DNA from: Antilocapra americana
Taxonomy: Eukaryota > Chordata > Mammalia > Artiodactyla > Antilocapridae
Assembly (NCBI GenBank): GCA_007570785.1
Contig: ML661382.1
Coordinates: 437,526-501,525 of the forward strand
Reading direction: 5' to 3'
DNA length: 64,000 bases
Both the position numbers and the translations under genes were made by a program. Under the pieces are notes generated by a model. That model ran no database searches and was not told the DNA's origin. It worked only from the letters and a program-made list of their open reading frames with translations. This document shows positions 31,335 to 40,850 of this stretch, piece after piece. The stretch's first letter is position 1, and each line of letters opens with the position of its first letter.

Positions 31335-31600
31335 AGACAGCCTGCCTGCTGGGGTTCATATGCTGGGTTTGGCCCCACTAGCTATGTGACCTTGACCTTT
31401 AGGTTACTAAACCCTTCTGTGCCTCTTGTTTTTTTCAGCTGTAAAATACCTGAGCCCTTACCTCAGAGATTTATTGTAGGAATTAAGTAATTAGCCTCCA
31501 ATTAAAATAAATAAGTTAATTAAAGAAAAAAGAAAGATTGTACATGTAAAGTGCTTAGAAACACTGACTGGAACAGAGCAAATGCTAACTCCCATTTAGC
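31335..31600 (+). mobile_element. MIR SINE carrying a tiny L1-type tail
   Basis: Sense MIR landmarks are ccactagctatgtgaccttg, cagctgtaaaatacctgagc, ttattgtaggaattaagtaa and, after the interruption, tgtacatgtaaagtgcttag. The interrupting piece (about 31490-31540) is annotated separately. Confidence 0.82.
31490..31540 (+). mobile_element. About 45-bp L1 3' tail inside a MIR
   Basis: The phrase agcctccaattaaaataaat followed by aagttaattaaag and an A-rich stretch matches the extreme 3' end of the ruminant L1 (compare 51497-51528). Only the terminal bases and tail were integrated. Confidence 0.6.
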
Positions 31601-31699
31601 TCTTACTTCCAATTCAGAAGGGCTGTGTTCATCAGGATGCCAATGACCTTAGATGGCAGGGCAAAGGTGGAGCAGGAGAAGTCAGGAGGGTCCTGGTAG

Positions 31700-31880
31700 T
31701 TGTAGTTGAGCTCTGGGTTCTTCTACTCTCTTGCTGTGTAACTGTTTGCAGATTCCTTAGCCTCCCTATTTCTCTTCCCTTGTCTCTAAAATGGGCATGA
31801 TTTGAACTACTTTAAGCTGGACGGCGGATAAAAACTAAAGCAGGAAACAGCTGACAGCGCCTGACACAGTACCCAGCAAC
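31700..31880 (+). mobile_element. MIR SINE
   Basis: The phrases ttgctgtgtaactgtttgca, cttagcctccctatttctct and tctctaaaatgggcatgatt follow sense MIR. The 3' part (gcgcctgacacagtacccag) is worn. Confidence 0.75.
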
Positions 31881-31926
31881 ACACCGAGCTGCCAGCTTTC
31901 CAGTTTTTCTTCTAAAACATCTCCAT

Positions 31927-32171
31927 GCGTGCGTGCTAAGTCGCTTCAGTTGTGTCCAACTCTTGGTCCAGCTCTTTTTGCCAGTCATGTCCTGGCATGG
32001 ACTGTAGCCTGCCAGGCTTCTCTCTCCGTGGGATTCTCCAGGCAAGAATATTGGAGTGGGTTGCCATGCCCTCTTCCAGGGGTTCTTCCCAACCCAGGGA
32101 TTGAACCTGCGTTTCTTATGTCTCCTACATTGGCAGGTAGGTTTTTACCACTATCGCTACCTAGAAAGCCC
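31927..32171 (-). mobile_element. Bov-tA SINE with internal extra segment
   Basis: An antisense copy beginning gcgtgcgtgctaagtcgctt. After tgtgtccaactctt there are about 34 extra bases (ggtccagctctttttgccag onward) before catggactgtagcctgcc resumes. The end is cgctacctagaaagccc. The extra segment partly echoes the normal SINE text, so an internal duplication is possible. Confidence 0.92.
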
Positions 32172-32239
32172 ATGACATCCCCTTTGCTTTCGCTCTCGAT
32201 TGCTGCCCGTTCCTTTTCTCTCTACTCTCACTCAGGCCC

Positions 32240-32530
32240 TTGACTCATTTCATCTGTGCAACCCTGGGAGGTGGCTCTTCTAGATTGGGAAACTGAGGCT
32301 CAGGGAGGGAAGTCGTCTCCCAACCGTCATCTCCCAGACAGTGAGTCTAATGGAAGAGCCGGAGCTGGGCCGGGAGTCGAAGAGCAGAGCAGAGGGATGC
32401 TGCTGTTCACTGAACACTCACGCTCTTGAGGCTCATATGTTAGCCATCAGGGCACACAGACACCAGGGGTAGACAGCTTTACAGACCCCCATTTTACAGT
32501 AGACGAGAGGAACCCTCAGGGCATGAAGGG
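32240..32530 (-). mobile_element. Two adjacent antisense MIR relics
   Basis: The first (32240-32390) has attgggaaactgaggctcag and ggaagagccggagctgggcc. The second (32400-32530) has cactgaacactcacgctctt and cccccattttacagtagacg. They may be two insertions or one duplicated element. Confidence 0.65.
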
Positions 32531-32689
32531 ATCTTTCTAGAGTAGATCAAAACTGCTACCAGTTTTCTGCTTTCAGAAAGTGTGGGAAGGAAGCATTTCT
32601 AAAACTGGCTCCAGCTCCGAGCAGGCTCATATTTGCAACCAGATTTCTCACTGCGCCCCAGAGGATGGGGGCATAACGACTATGAGATG

Positions 32690-33010
32690 ATTGGTATGAT
32701 GATTCCTTCTCTGAATTGGACACCAGTTTCTAGAATCCCCCAAGGGGCTAACCTCTCATTTCAATATGTTAATGTGTGGAATCTAATGGCCTATTTATTG
32801 CTTATGTAGATGCTAGTTATTTACATGGGAAACTGATTTATCTATTAGATAATTAGTAAACTTCAATAATTGCAAAAACCTTTTAGCAATCAGTTGACAT
32901 TTAATTAACATACAATAACTGTCTTATTAAATCTACATTAAATGCCTATTGGAGTTAATTAAAACTCATACCTATGACTCCACATTCTTTGGGAATCCTC
33001 ATTATAAAGC
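32690..33010. promoter_or_regulatory. Candidate conserved non-coding element (AT-rich)
   Basis: Repeat-free AT-rich block with tatgttaatgtgtgg near 32766, gaatctaatggcctatttat near 32779, gataattagtaaac near 32848, catttaattaacatac near 32899 and gagttaattaaaactc near 32952. It lacks CpGs, so the constraint argument rests only on motif density and the absence of repeats. Confidence 0.3.
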
Positions 33011-33059
33011 TCACCAGTAAATGCAGATGGGAAAATTCCCTGGAAAGAGAAAGTGATTT

Positions 33060-33850
33060 GTAATAGAATTTCAGGAAGGACTCAAACATGACTGAGTGCC
33101 TACTATGTACTTAAAACCTTGTCAAGCAAGACAGAAATCTTCCTTGCCTTCAGGGAACATACAGTCTGGTGGTGGGGGTGGAGTGAACCATGAGATGAAT
33201 TAAATAATCACACAGAAGTTACTCAGCAACTCTGAGAGGTGCAGTGAAGGGCAGGACATTCTGTACTCTGGGGGAGACCCTAGAGTATTCCTGCTTGGAG
33301 TACTTGGTAGTGGTGGTCAAGGTGGTGGCTTGAGCTGAGTTCTGAAGGTTTAGTAGGAGCTCTCTGGGGAAAAGGGATGAGAAGGTGCCTCAAGGAGAGG
33401 GAACAGCATCTGCAAAGTCTCTGGTGAGGGAGGGCGCATGCAAGTAGGCTGGGTTAAAGGCTAGTATTGTAGGGCAGGGAGTAAAGAGGAGCGCAGAAAC
33501 AAGGATTCTGGCATTTTTCCTAAAAACTGGGTGTGTGTGTGTGTGCGCATGTGCAGCATGATTGGGTTTGTGTTTAGAGAAGGTCATTCTGGCTGCAGCT
33601 CGAATGAGTTGAAGGTGGGTCAAATGGGTATGTATAAACCAGTCGGGAAGTTATTACAGCGGTCCAGGTGAGAGATGGACATTCCATCCTCAGAGGAGCT
33701 GGCGATTGGAAGCGGGCATTAAGGAGGACTCCTATGAACCTGGCTTTTGGAACTGGCTGGCTGGTGCCATCACCGGAAGTGGGAACACTGGAATTGGAGT
33801 GAAGCCCAGGGTATGTTGAGGATGAGCTAACCAAGGGAGATGTTACATAG
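33060..33850 (-). mobile_element. L2 LINE, long antisense fragment
   Basis: Ordered antisense L2 landmarks: gagtgcctactatgtactta, cttcagggaacatacagtct, gagagggaacagcatctgca, agaaggtcattctggctgca and ttattacagcggtccaggtg. It spans nearly 0.8 kb, with a (TG)n run at 33531-33546 inside. Confidence 0.78.
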
Positions 33851-34134
33851 ACAGATGTATAGACCTTTCACTCAAGAAGAAAAATTAGGGCTGAAGATTT
33901 AAAAAAAGCCTCATGGTTGTTTGGGTTCCACTCCAGAGATTCTCATTTCATTGGTCTGAAGGTGAGTCTCATGTGCAATCAAGTTTGACAATGACCAGCC
34001 CAGGTAGAAAGCACACACTATCAGAGGGCTTTCATTATCCATTGCCTTGATCCAAGCATCTCCAGGCATCTCCACCAGTGCCCAATCTCATCTTCCCAGA
34101 TATATGTGCTCAGATTATTGGTGATGCTATAAGG
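33851..34134. other. No gene; unassigned DNA
   Basis: The phrase ggttccactccagagattct with cattggtctgaaggtgagtc resembles a MER5-type fragment at 33930-33975. Nothing else is recognised. Confidence 0.35.
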
Positions 34135-34370
34135 AATCATTATATCATTCTTGTTATCAAGTGCTTACTGTGCTTCAGACACCATGCTGAATGCTTTGCA
34201 TTTGTTCTCTTGTTGATCTTCACAACAAAATAATGAATTAGGCATTATCTTTGTTTTACAGACAAGGAAATGAAAGCTCTCTGAGTTGTAGTATCTGCCC
34301 ACTGTCACACAGGCAGTATCAAATGGATTTGAACCCCAGTCTACTGGATTCCAAAGTCATCATGCTCCCA
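34135..34370 (-). mobile_element. MIR SINE, near full length
   Basis: An antisense MIR from tcaagtgcttactgtgcttc through cattatctttgttttacaga, caaggaaatgaaagctctct and tgtcacacaggcagtatcaa to atggatttgaaccccagtct. Confidence 0.85.
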
Positions 34371-34414
34371 TCAATGATATATTTCCAGGTTCACTGTAAA
34401 ACCTGGTAGAGCCA

Positions 34415-34915
34415 GCTCATTTGTATCTTTTTAAAAATCTACATATGTGATATCATATGATATTTGTCTTTCTTGGCTGGCTTACTTCATTTAATATGAT
34501 AATCTTTAGGTCCTTCCACGTTGTTGCCAATGGCTCTATTTCATTCTTTTTTTAGACCAAGTAGTATTCCAATGTGTATATGTACCACATCTTCTTTATC
34601 CTTTCCTCTGCCAGTGGACATCTAGGTTGCTTCTATGTCTTGGCTATTGTAGCTACAGACATAAAAAACTAACTTATGGCTACCAACAGGGAAGGGAGGG
34701 GTAAATTAGGAAGTTGAGATGAACATTTACTCATAATATAAAGTAGATAACCAACTATACTCAATATTTTGTAATAATCTATAAGGAAAAGGAACCTGAA
34801 AAAATATATGTTTGAAAAAGTATATATATATACACATATATAAAACTGAGTTACTGTGCTGTACACCTGAAACTAACATGGTACTGTAGTAGATCAACTA
34901 TAATTTTACAAAATG
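34415..34915 (+). mobile_element. L1 3' end with 5' inversion
   Basis: Two adjoining parts point away from each other. 34415-34654 is antisense L1 3' UTR (ggcttacttcatttaatatg, gtagtattccaatgtgtata, gcttctatgtcttggctatt). 34655-34915 is sense L1 3' UTR ending in an A-rich tail (acataaaaaactaacttatg, gctgtacacctgaaactaac). In an intact L1 the first part lies directly upstream of the second, so the copy is inverted in its 5' half with a small gap at the joint. That is the pattern expected of twin priming. Confidence 0.85.
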
Positions 34916-35162
34916 AAAAAGAGACTTTTTAATGTGCCTGACTTACAGGGTATCAGTTTGATAAGGGATATGGTAGGATTGTGAATGTCCTATGTGTCTA
35001 AGGAAGGGCCCTGATCCTCTTGCTGGAGAAAGAAAAGAGGCATGTTGGCCAGTGGCCTTCTCCCTTCACCAATGAGCTTGATTTGGACCCATAAAAAGGT
35101 AACAGAGAAGATATAATTAACATATATTGATTAGACCAAGACATTATTGCAAAGAACCCCCA

Positions 35163-35165
<3 letters not shown>

Positions 35166-35199
<34 letters not shown>
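35166..35199. repeat. CA microsatellite
   Basis: A pure (CA)n run of about 34 bp, directly before the 5' target duplication of the BovB copy. Confidence 0.95.
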
Positions 35200-35202
<3 letters not shown>

Positions 35203-35211
35203 CATCAAACC

Positions 35212-36581
35212 ACACAGCAGTGGCCACAGGACTGGAAAAAGTCAGTTTTCATTCCAATCCCAAAGAAAGGCAATGCCAAAGAATGTTCAAACTGCCCCAC
35301 AATTGCACTCATCTTACATGCTAGCAAAGTAATGCTCAAAATTCTCTAAGACAGTCTTCAACAGTATGTGAACTGTGAACTTCCAAATGTTCAAGATAGA
35401 CTTAGAAAAGGCAGAGGAACCAAAGATCAAAATGCCAACATCCGTTGGATTGTTGAAAAAGCAAGAGAGTTCCAGAAAAACATCTATTTTGCTTTATTGA
35501 CCACGCCAAAGCCTTTGACCATGTGAATCACAACAAACTGTGGAAAATTCTTCAAGATATGGGAATACTAGACCACCTTACCTGTCACCTGAGAAATCTA
35601 TATGCAGGTCAAGAAGCAACAGTTAGAACTGGACGTGGAACAATGGACTGGTTCCAAATTGGGAAAGGACTATGTCAAGGCTGTATATTGTCACCCTGCT
35701 TATTTAACTTATATGCAGAGTACATAATGCGAAATGCTGGGCTGGATGAAGCACAAGCTGGAATCAAGATTGCCAGGAGAAATATCAAATAACCTCAGAT
35801 ATGCAGATGACACCACCCTTATGGCAGAAAGTGAAGAAGAACTAAAGAGCCTCTTAATGAAAGTGAAAGAGGAGAGTGAAAAAGTTGGTTTAAAACTCAA
35901 CATTCAAAAAAGGAAGATCAGGGCATCCATCACTTCATGGCAAATAGATGGCAAAAAAATGGAAAGAGTGAGAGACTTTATTTTCTTGGGCTTCCAAATC
36001 ACTGCAAATGGTGACTGCAGCCATGAAATTAAAAGACTCTTGCTCCTTGGAAGAAAAGCTATGATCAACCCAGACAGTGTATTAAAAAGCAGAGACATTA
36101 CTCTGCCAACAAAGGTCCATCTAGTCAAAGCTATGGTTTTTCCTGTAGTCATGTATGGCTGTGAGAGTGGGACTATAAGGAAAGCTGAGCACCAAAGAAT
36201 TGATGCTTTTGAACTATGGTGTTGGAGAAGACTCTTGAGATCCCTTGGACTGCAAGGAGATCCAACCAGTCCATCCTAAAGGAAATAAGTCCTGAATATT
36301 CATTGGAAAGACTGATGCTGAAGCTGAAACTCCAATACTTTGGCCACCTGATGCAAAGAATTGACTCATTTGAAAAGTTCCTGATGCTGGGAAAGATTGA
36401 AGGCAGGAGGAGAAGGGGACAACAAAGGATGAGATGGTTGGATGGCATCACCAACTCGACGGACACAAGTTTGAGCAAGCTCCAGGAGTTGGTGATGGAT
36501 AGGGAAGCCTGGAGTGCTGCGGTTCATGGGGTCACAAAGAGTCAGATATGACTGAGCGACTGAAATGACTGACTGATGATG
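35212..36581 (+). mobile_element. BovB LINE, 5'-truncated, 1.37 kb
   Basis: The copy starts in the reverse transcriptase region (acacagcagtggccacagga, gaaagtcagttttcattcc type text) and ends with the BovB terminus gactgagcgactgaaatgac and a gactgatgatg tail. An exact 11-bp direct repeat, atcatcaaacc at 35201-35211 and 36582-36592, frames it. It retains RT motifs and the whole C-terminal part but no endonuclease. BovB is the RTE-clade LINE of ruminants, and its machinery mobilises Bov-tA SINEs. Confidence 0.96.
35480..36279 (+). pseudogene. BovB reverse transcriptase remnant, frameshifted
   Basis: RT motif A is visible as F-I-D-H-A-K-A-F-D around 35496-35519, but a base is missing just upstream (about 35491), so it is out of frame with the 5' part. 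The frame from 35523 gives GKGLCQGCILSPCLFNLYAEY, the motif B region. One extra base near 35789 shifts the frame before the catalytic YADD (35800-35811). The frame from 35734 then reads to 36279, through YADDTTLMAESEEEL and VMYGCESGTIRKAEHQRIDA, until a small deletion near 36240 ends it. Three indels in 0.8 kb show a dead copy. No start, promoter or endonuclease domain is present. Confidence 0.9.
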
Positions 36582-36592
36582 ATCATCAAACC

Positions 36593-36817
36593 TTGTTAAT
36601 AAGCTAGAACTCCTTAAAGTATATTCCAGAATTAAATTGTGTTATTACGAAGTAAAAGGCTTCTGTGGTCAGGTGAGTTCAGAAGCTGCAGGGCTCCTCA
36701 ATCCCCTTCTTGTACCACTGTGACAGTCCAGCAGGGAGCAGATGCAGTTTGCTAATCTTATTTAACCAAAGAATGCTGCTTCTGTTTTTTCTTTTTCTTT
36801 TTTTAACCAGAGCGTCT
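36593..36817. other. No gene; short single-copy stretch
   Basis: An AT-rich start (ttaaattgtgttattacgaa) and a pyrimidine-rich end (ttttttctttttcttttttt). No repeat family is recognised apart from the T-rich run. Confidence 0.45.
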
Positions 36818-36901
36818 AAGCTCAGAGTTTCTCAAAGTGTGGGTCCCCAAACCATCTGCATCAGAACCACCTTAGGAGCTTCTTAAAAATGCAGGCTTTG
36901 G

Positions 36902-37426
36902 GGACTCCCCTGGTTTTCTAGTGGTTAGGAATCCACCTGTCAATGCAGAGGACCTGGGTTTGAACCCTGGTCTGAGAAGATTCCACACGCCTCCGGGCAA
37001 TTAAGCCCATGTTCCACAACTGCTGCGCCTGTGCGCCTAGAATCCACGCTCTGCAACAAGAGAAGCCACTGCATTGGGAAGCCCTCTCACTGCCATGAAG
37101 GGTGGTCTCCACTTGCTGTAGCTAGGGGCTTCCCAGGTGGCTCAGTGGTAAAGAATCCGCCTGCCATTGAAAGAAGACAGAGGAGATGCAGATTCGATCC
37201 ATGGGTCAGGGAGATTCCCTGGAGGAGGAAATCGCAACCCACTCCAGTATTCTTGCCTGGAAAATCCCGTGGACAGAGGAGCCAGGCAGGCTAGAGTCCA
37301 TGCGGTCACGAAGAGTCGGACTCGCCTGAGCAACTGAGAATGCGTGCATCCATGCCACAATTAGGGAAAACTTGCATAGCAATGAAGATCCAGCATAGCC
37401 CAAAAATAAATACAATAAAATCTAGG
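36902..37426 (+). mobile_element. CHR-type SINE, split by Bov-tA
   Basis: The head (ggactcccctggttttctag, ggttaggaatccacctgtca) and body (ttccacaactgctgcgcctg, caacaagagaagccactgca) lie before 37126. The tail (gcaatgaagatccagcatag, cccaaaaataaatacaataa) lies after 37351. The direct repeat aaaatgcaggctttgg (36886-36901) and aaaatacaggctttgg (37427-37442), 15/16, proves insertion into the MER5-like element. Confidence 0.88.
37127..37350 (+). mobile_element. Bov-tA SINE nested in a CHR SINE
   Basis: A sense copy from ggcttcccaggtggctcagt through cgatccatgggtcagggaga to gtcggactcgcctgagcaac. It carries about 14 extra bases near tgaaagaagacagaggagat. The flanks gctgtagctaggg and gccacaattaggg are a poor match and only weakly suggest a target duplication. 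Confidence 0.93.
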
Positions 37427-37560
37427 AAAATACAGGCTTTGGTCCCATCCCAACCCTCAGATCCTGCATCAGAGGCTCCCTGATGGGGCCCTAGAGATCT
37501 GCCAGTTTCTCCAGCACCAGACGATTCTAGAGGCCATTAAGCTTTTAGAACCACTCTCCT

Positions 37561-38149
37561 AGAAGGAAACACATTTTGGGAAACACTGCGATGGACTGAA
37601 TACATCTCTAACTTTCACGCTCTGTATTTAAACATGGATATGGATGCTGTAAGAAACAAAATGTACATTTATTTAATTGCTGCCAAATTCCCACAGTTTT
37701 GTTCAGCATTCGTGTTCTTGATGGGGAAGGGGGCTGCTAAAAGTACAACTACCCTCCTGCGTGGGGTCAGTGGGATGTTTTGAAATTAATAAGGGGTTCT
37801 CACCCCCTCCCCCCAGATGTTGGCCTAGGACAGGCAGAGGCCACCTAAAGCAGGGGTTCTCTATCTGAGCTCTGCGCAGCCTGGGGGCTGTGTAGGGGCC
37901 TCAGAAACTGTGGAGAGAAAAGGGGAAAGGTAACTGCCCATTCTCTGTCTCAGTCAGGGTGGTGTTACTGTGATTTGTCCAAACTGTGGTTGAAACCAGG
38001 CTCTGACTGCTTAAAAAGAAAAGTCTGCTGACTGCGGTTGCCATCCCTCTGATTGTCAGGGGAAGGGTCTGTGACCCAGAGAGGGACAGAGACTTCTCTA
38101 TGGTCACCCAGTAGGCTGGGGGCAGAATCGAAGGAATCTCCCTGGCCGG
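37561..38149. other. No gene; part single-copy, part MER-like
   Basis: 37600-37700 is AT-rich and repeat-free (ctgtatttaaacatggatat, catttatttaattgctgcca) and could be constrained. 37850-37910 (gcaggggttctctatctgag) resembles a DNA-transposon fragment. No exon is visible. Confidence 0.4.
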
Positions 38150-38500
38150 CACTTGGCCCAAATCACCATGCAGAGCGTCAAGGCTGTTAAGATGCAGCCC
38201 ACGGCCGGCGTGACCAAAGTCAGCTGTAAGTCAGAGCCGGACGCAGCCTGGGGAGAGCCCCAGCCGTCCTCCTTGGGGTTGACCTCCCTCCCTGGCCTCG
38301 CTGCGCCTCACCTCACTGCCTTTTCCGAGCACCTAAGCATATGTATGAAGCGGAAATCAAACGTCTGCCTCGGACTTGCCAGAAGTGCTGAACTAAGAGC
38401 CACATAATGTCCTCTGCTGAAGGACATCACCTTGTCAAGATAAAGCTTGGTAAACGCGCCGCGGGAAGCCGGGCTTCCAGGGCAGGATCATGTATATTCA
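38150..38500. promoter_or_regulatory. Candidate conserved non-coding element, CpG-bearing
   Basis: Repeat-free DNA with retained CpGs (cacggccggcgtgaccaaag, gtaaacgcgccgcgggaagc) and octamer/POU-like text (taagcatatgtatgaagcgg, tgtatattcatggg). The short frames here (84-90 codons) have no recognisable domain. It is too small and too CpG-poor overall to be a promoter island. Confidence 0.3.
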
Positions 38501-38669
38501 TGGGGGCTCCAGCCTGCCCACTGCCCCACCCCCGGCTCCCCGCCAGCCTGCTGACCGGCCTGGGCAGCCCTGGAGGAGGTTTGGAGGCGAGGGGATGTGG
38601 CTGTTCCACTGCCCGCCTCTTACTGGGCACGAGTGCTGGGGGAGGCTCATCTCTCATCTTCACAGCTTT

Positions 38670-39190
38670 CAAGCCCTAGTTTCTGTTCACTGCCCTCCTG
38701 CTAGCTTTCTCTATGCCCTCCAGCTTTGGGGACCTGGAAAACATATCCAGAAAACCACTGGGAATGGCAGTCAAGGCCCTTTGTGAGTTGTCCTGGGCCT
38801 CCCCACCTCCTTGCCCAGAGCATCTCCATGGACTGCTCCCAGGAACCACATGGAACTCCTTTCCTTTGTCCTCACCTTCACATCCTCTCTCAGTGGGGTC
38901 CCCTGCCTGGAATTTCCTCTGCCCTCTGCTTGATTAGCTCCTGTGCTTCTCTAGGGCCCAGGGCACAGCATCACTTCTTCCGGAAGCCTTCCCTGCCCAT
39001 CCAGACCAATTTGTCATTCCCTTTTCTTAGCCACCTGGCATTCTGGCTCTCCCTTCACCTCTTACACTTTAAATTCTTGTGTGTCTCTTTCCTAACTTTC
39101 CACTGAGAGCTCCTAGTGGTGAGGGAAGCACCCCAAGAGTCCAGTCTCAGGCCTGGCCTAGAGTAGGGACCAGTAAGTGTGAACTGATGC
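38670..39190 (+). mobile_element. L2 LINE fragment (sense)
   Basis: Landmarks in order: gtcccctgcctggaatttcc, cacttcttccggaagccttc, cctgcccatccagaccaatt, and a worn tail with gtagggaccagtaagtgtga. Confidence 0.72.
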
Positions 39191-39194
39191 TCTG

Positions 39195-39960
39195 CTTACT
39201 ATGCCGATGGGTATTCATCTGTCATAAGAAAGTAGCACAGACGGGGCAGCTTCAGTAACAGAAATGTCTTGTCTTATAGTCCTGGAGGCTAGAAGTCTGA
39301 GGCCAAGTTGTCGGCAGGGTTGGTTTCTCCCGAGGCCTCTCCCCTTGGCTTGTAGGGGGCTGCCTTCTCCCTGTGTTTTCACACGCTCTTCTGGCTGTTC
39401 TTGATTATGTCCTAATGTCTTCTTTTTTCCTTAAATATTATTTATTGGCTGCACTGGGTCTTTGTTGCTGTGCATGAGCTTTCTCTAGTTGCCGCAAGCG
39501 GGGGCTACTCTTTGGTTGTGGTGTGTGGGTTTCTCATTGCAGTGGCTTCTCTTGTTGCAGAGCACAGGTTCTACGGCTTGTGGGCTTCAGTAGTCACAGC
39601 ACGGGGGCTCAGGAGTTGTGACTCAAGGGCTCTAAAGTGCAGGCTTGGTAGTTGTGGCTCATAGGCTTAGTTGCTCCATGGCATATGGGATCTTCCTGGA
39701 CCAGGGATCGAACCAGTGACCCCAGCATTGCAAGGTGAATTCTTAACCCCTGGACCACCAGAGAAGCCCCTAATCTCCTCTTCTTATAGGACACCAGTCA
39801 TACTGGATTAGTGCCCAAGCCAAAGATCTAATTCTATCTTAATCACCTCTTTAAAGACCCTCTCTCCAAATACAGCTGCATTCTGAGGTCCTGAGAGTTA
39901 GGACATCGATGTAAGAATTTCTGGAGACATGACTCAGCCTATAATGCTATATAAAAAAAT
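39195..39960 (-). mobile_element. MaLR-type LTR (MLT1-like), interrupted
   Basis: Antisense to this strand the landmarks are agtcctggaggctagaagtc, ccaagttgtcggcagggttg, gcctctccccttggcttgta, and after the SINE cttcttataggacaccagtc, cacctctttaaagaccctct, ccaaatacagctgcattctg and ggacatcgatgtaagaattt. This is a solitary, non-coding relic of an old mammalian LTR retrotransposon. No gag, pol or env sequence accompanies it. Confidence 0.75.
39425..39768 (-). mobile_element. CHR-type SINE inside the LTR
   Basis: Antisense order: a T-rich tail, ttattggctgcactgggtct, ttctctagttgccgcaagcg, gcttctcttgttgcagagca, then ggaccagggatcgaaccagt and the head gaccaccagagaagccc. The host phrase cctaatgtcttctt before it and cctaatctcctctt after it act as a diverged target duplication. 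Confidence 0.9.
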
Positions 39961-39964
39961 TACC

Positions 39965-40850
39965 CCCCAACTTCACAGCTCAGAACTGCAGTTTTATTAT
40001 GCTCATGGATTCTGAGGGTCAGGGTATTGGACAGGACACTGCAGAGATGACTTGTGTCGGCTGCAGAATATCTGGGGCCTCAGCAAGGACAACTCGAAGG
40101 CTGGGGGCCAGAATCCTTGAAAGGCTCCTCCATCACCAATCTAGCATGGGGGCGGTGAAGACACACAAAATGGGATTGGGACTGGAGTGCCTCTTCTATG
40201 TGTCTGGGCTTCCTCCTGGCACAGCAGCCTCTGGGGACATGGGCTTCATCCCTGGCAGCTCAGGTTTCCAGGAGCAAAGGTTCCAATGAAAAAGGTGGAG
40301 CTACATCATTGGCTTCCCAAGTAGCTCAGTGGTAAAGAGCCCATCTGCCAATGCAGGAAACACAGGAGGCGTGGGTTTCATCCCTGGGTCGGGAAGATCC
40401 CTTGGAGGAAGAACTCACTTCAGTATTCTTGCCTGGAGAATTCCATAGATAGAGGAACCTGGGAGGCTACAGTCTATGGGGTCACTAAGATTTGGACATG
40501 GCTGAACCTGCAAGTGCATCATGTTTTAGGATCAGGCTTAGGGTCCTACAGCATCATTTCCCTTTATTCTATGGGTCGATACAGTCACCAGCCCACCTGG
40601 ATGCAAGGGGAGGGGAATTAAGCTCCATACATTTGTGACGGGGCAGTGATGAGGCCACACTGGAGAAAACATGTGGGAAGCGGGACACGGAGCCGTGTTC
40701 TGGAAAATGCAACTGGCCACGATGGAACTAAATAGAATTCAGAGGGACACTTTGTAGTCACCATTATGGATGGGACATAAAGGGGGTTGCAGTCAGAGGG
40801 AAACAAGGCTAGTTCTCTTGTTTTCCTTGGAACATTGTTTTGCACGTACA
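39965..40850. mobile_element. Old interspersed repeat, family not assigned, interrupted
   Basis: The phrases cagctcagaactgcagtttt, attatgctcatggattctga, gggcctcagcaaggacaact, then after the SINE tttattctatgggtcgatac, agtcaccagcccacctggat and gtgttctggaaaatgcaact recur in many mammalian genomes in this order. I recognise the repeat but cannot name its class with confidence; an LTR or L1M-related element is likely. Confidence 0.5.
40311..40510 (+). mobile_element. Bov-tA SINE
   Basis: A sense copy from ggcttcccaagtagctcagt to agatttggacatggctgaac, with 9-11 extra bases (aggaggcgtg) in the head. The central gaaatggcaaccca segment is shortened to gaagaactcacttc. Confidence 0.9.

Larger units (their letters stand above)
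36818..37560 (+). mobile_element. MER5-like (hAT-Charlie) element, interrupted
   Basis: The left part (36818-36901) has cagagtttctcaaagtgtgg, ccatctgcatcagaaccacc and cttcttaaaaatgcaggctt. The right part (37427-37560) has ccctcagatcctgcatcaga, ggccctagagatctgccagt and cattaagcttttagaaccac. This follows the MER5A pattern: a non-autonomous hAT element with short ends and no coding capacity. SINEs occupy the middle. Confidence 0.7.

Noticed and set aside
38440..38480. CpG cluster suggesting a promoter island
   Set aside because: Dense CpGs span only about 40 bp and the wider region is CpG-poor. There is no initiator or exon downstream.
39195..40850. Possible endogenous retrovirus
   Set aside because: Only non-coding LTR-type and unassigned repeat text is present. 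No gag, pol or env-like frame and no paired LTRs were seen.
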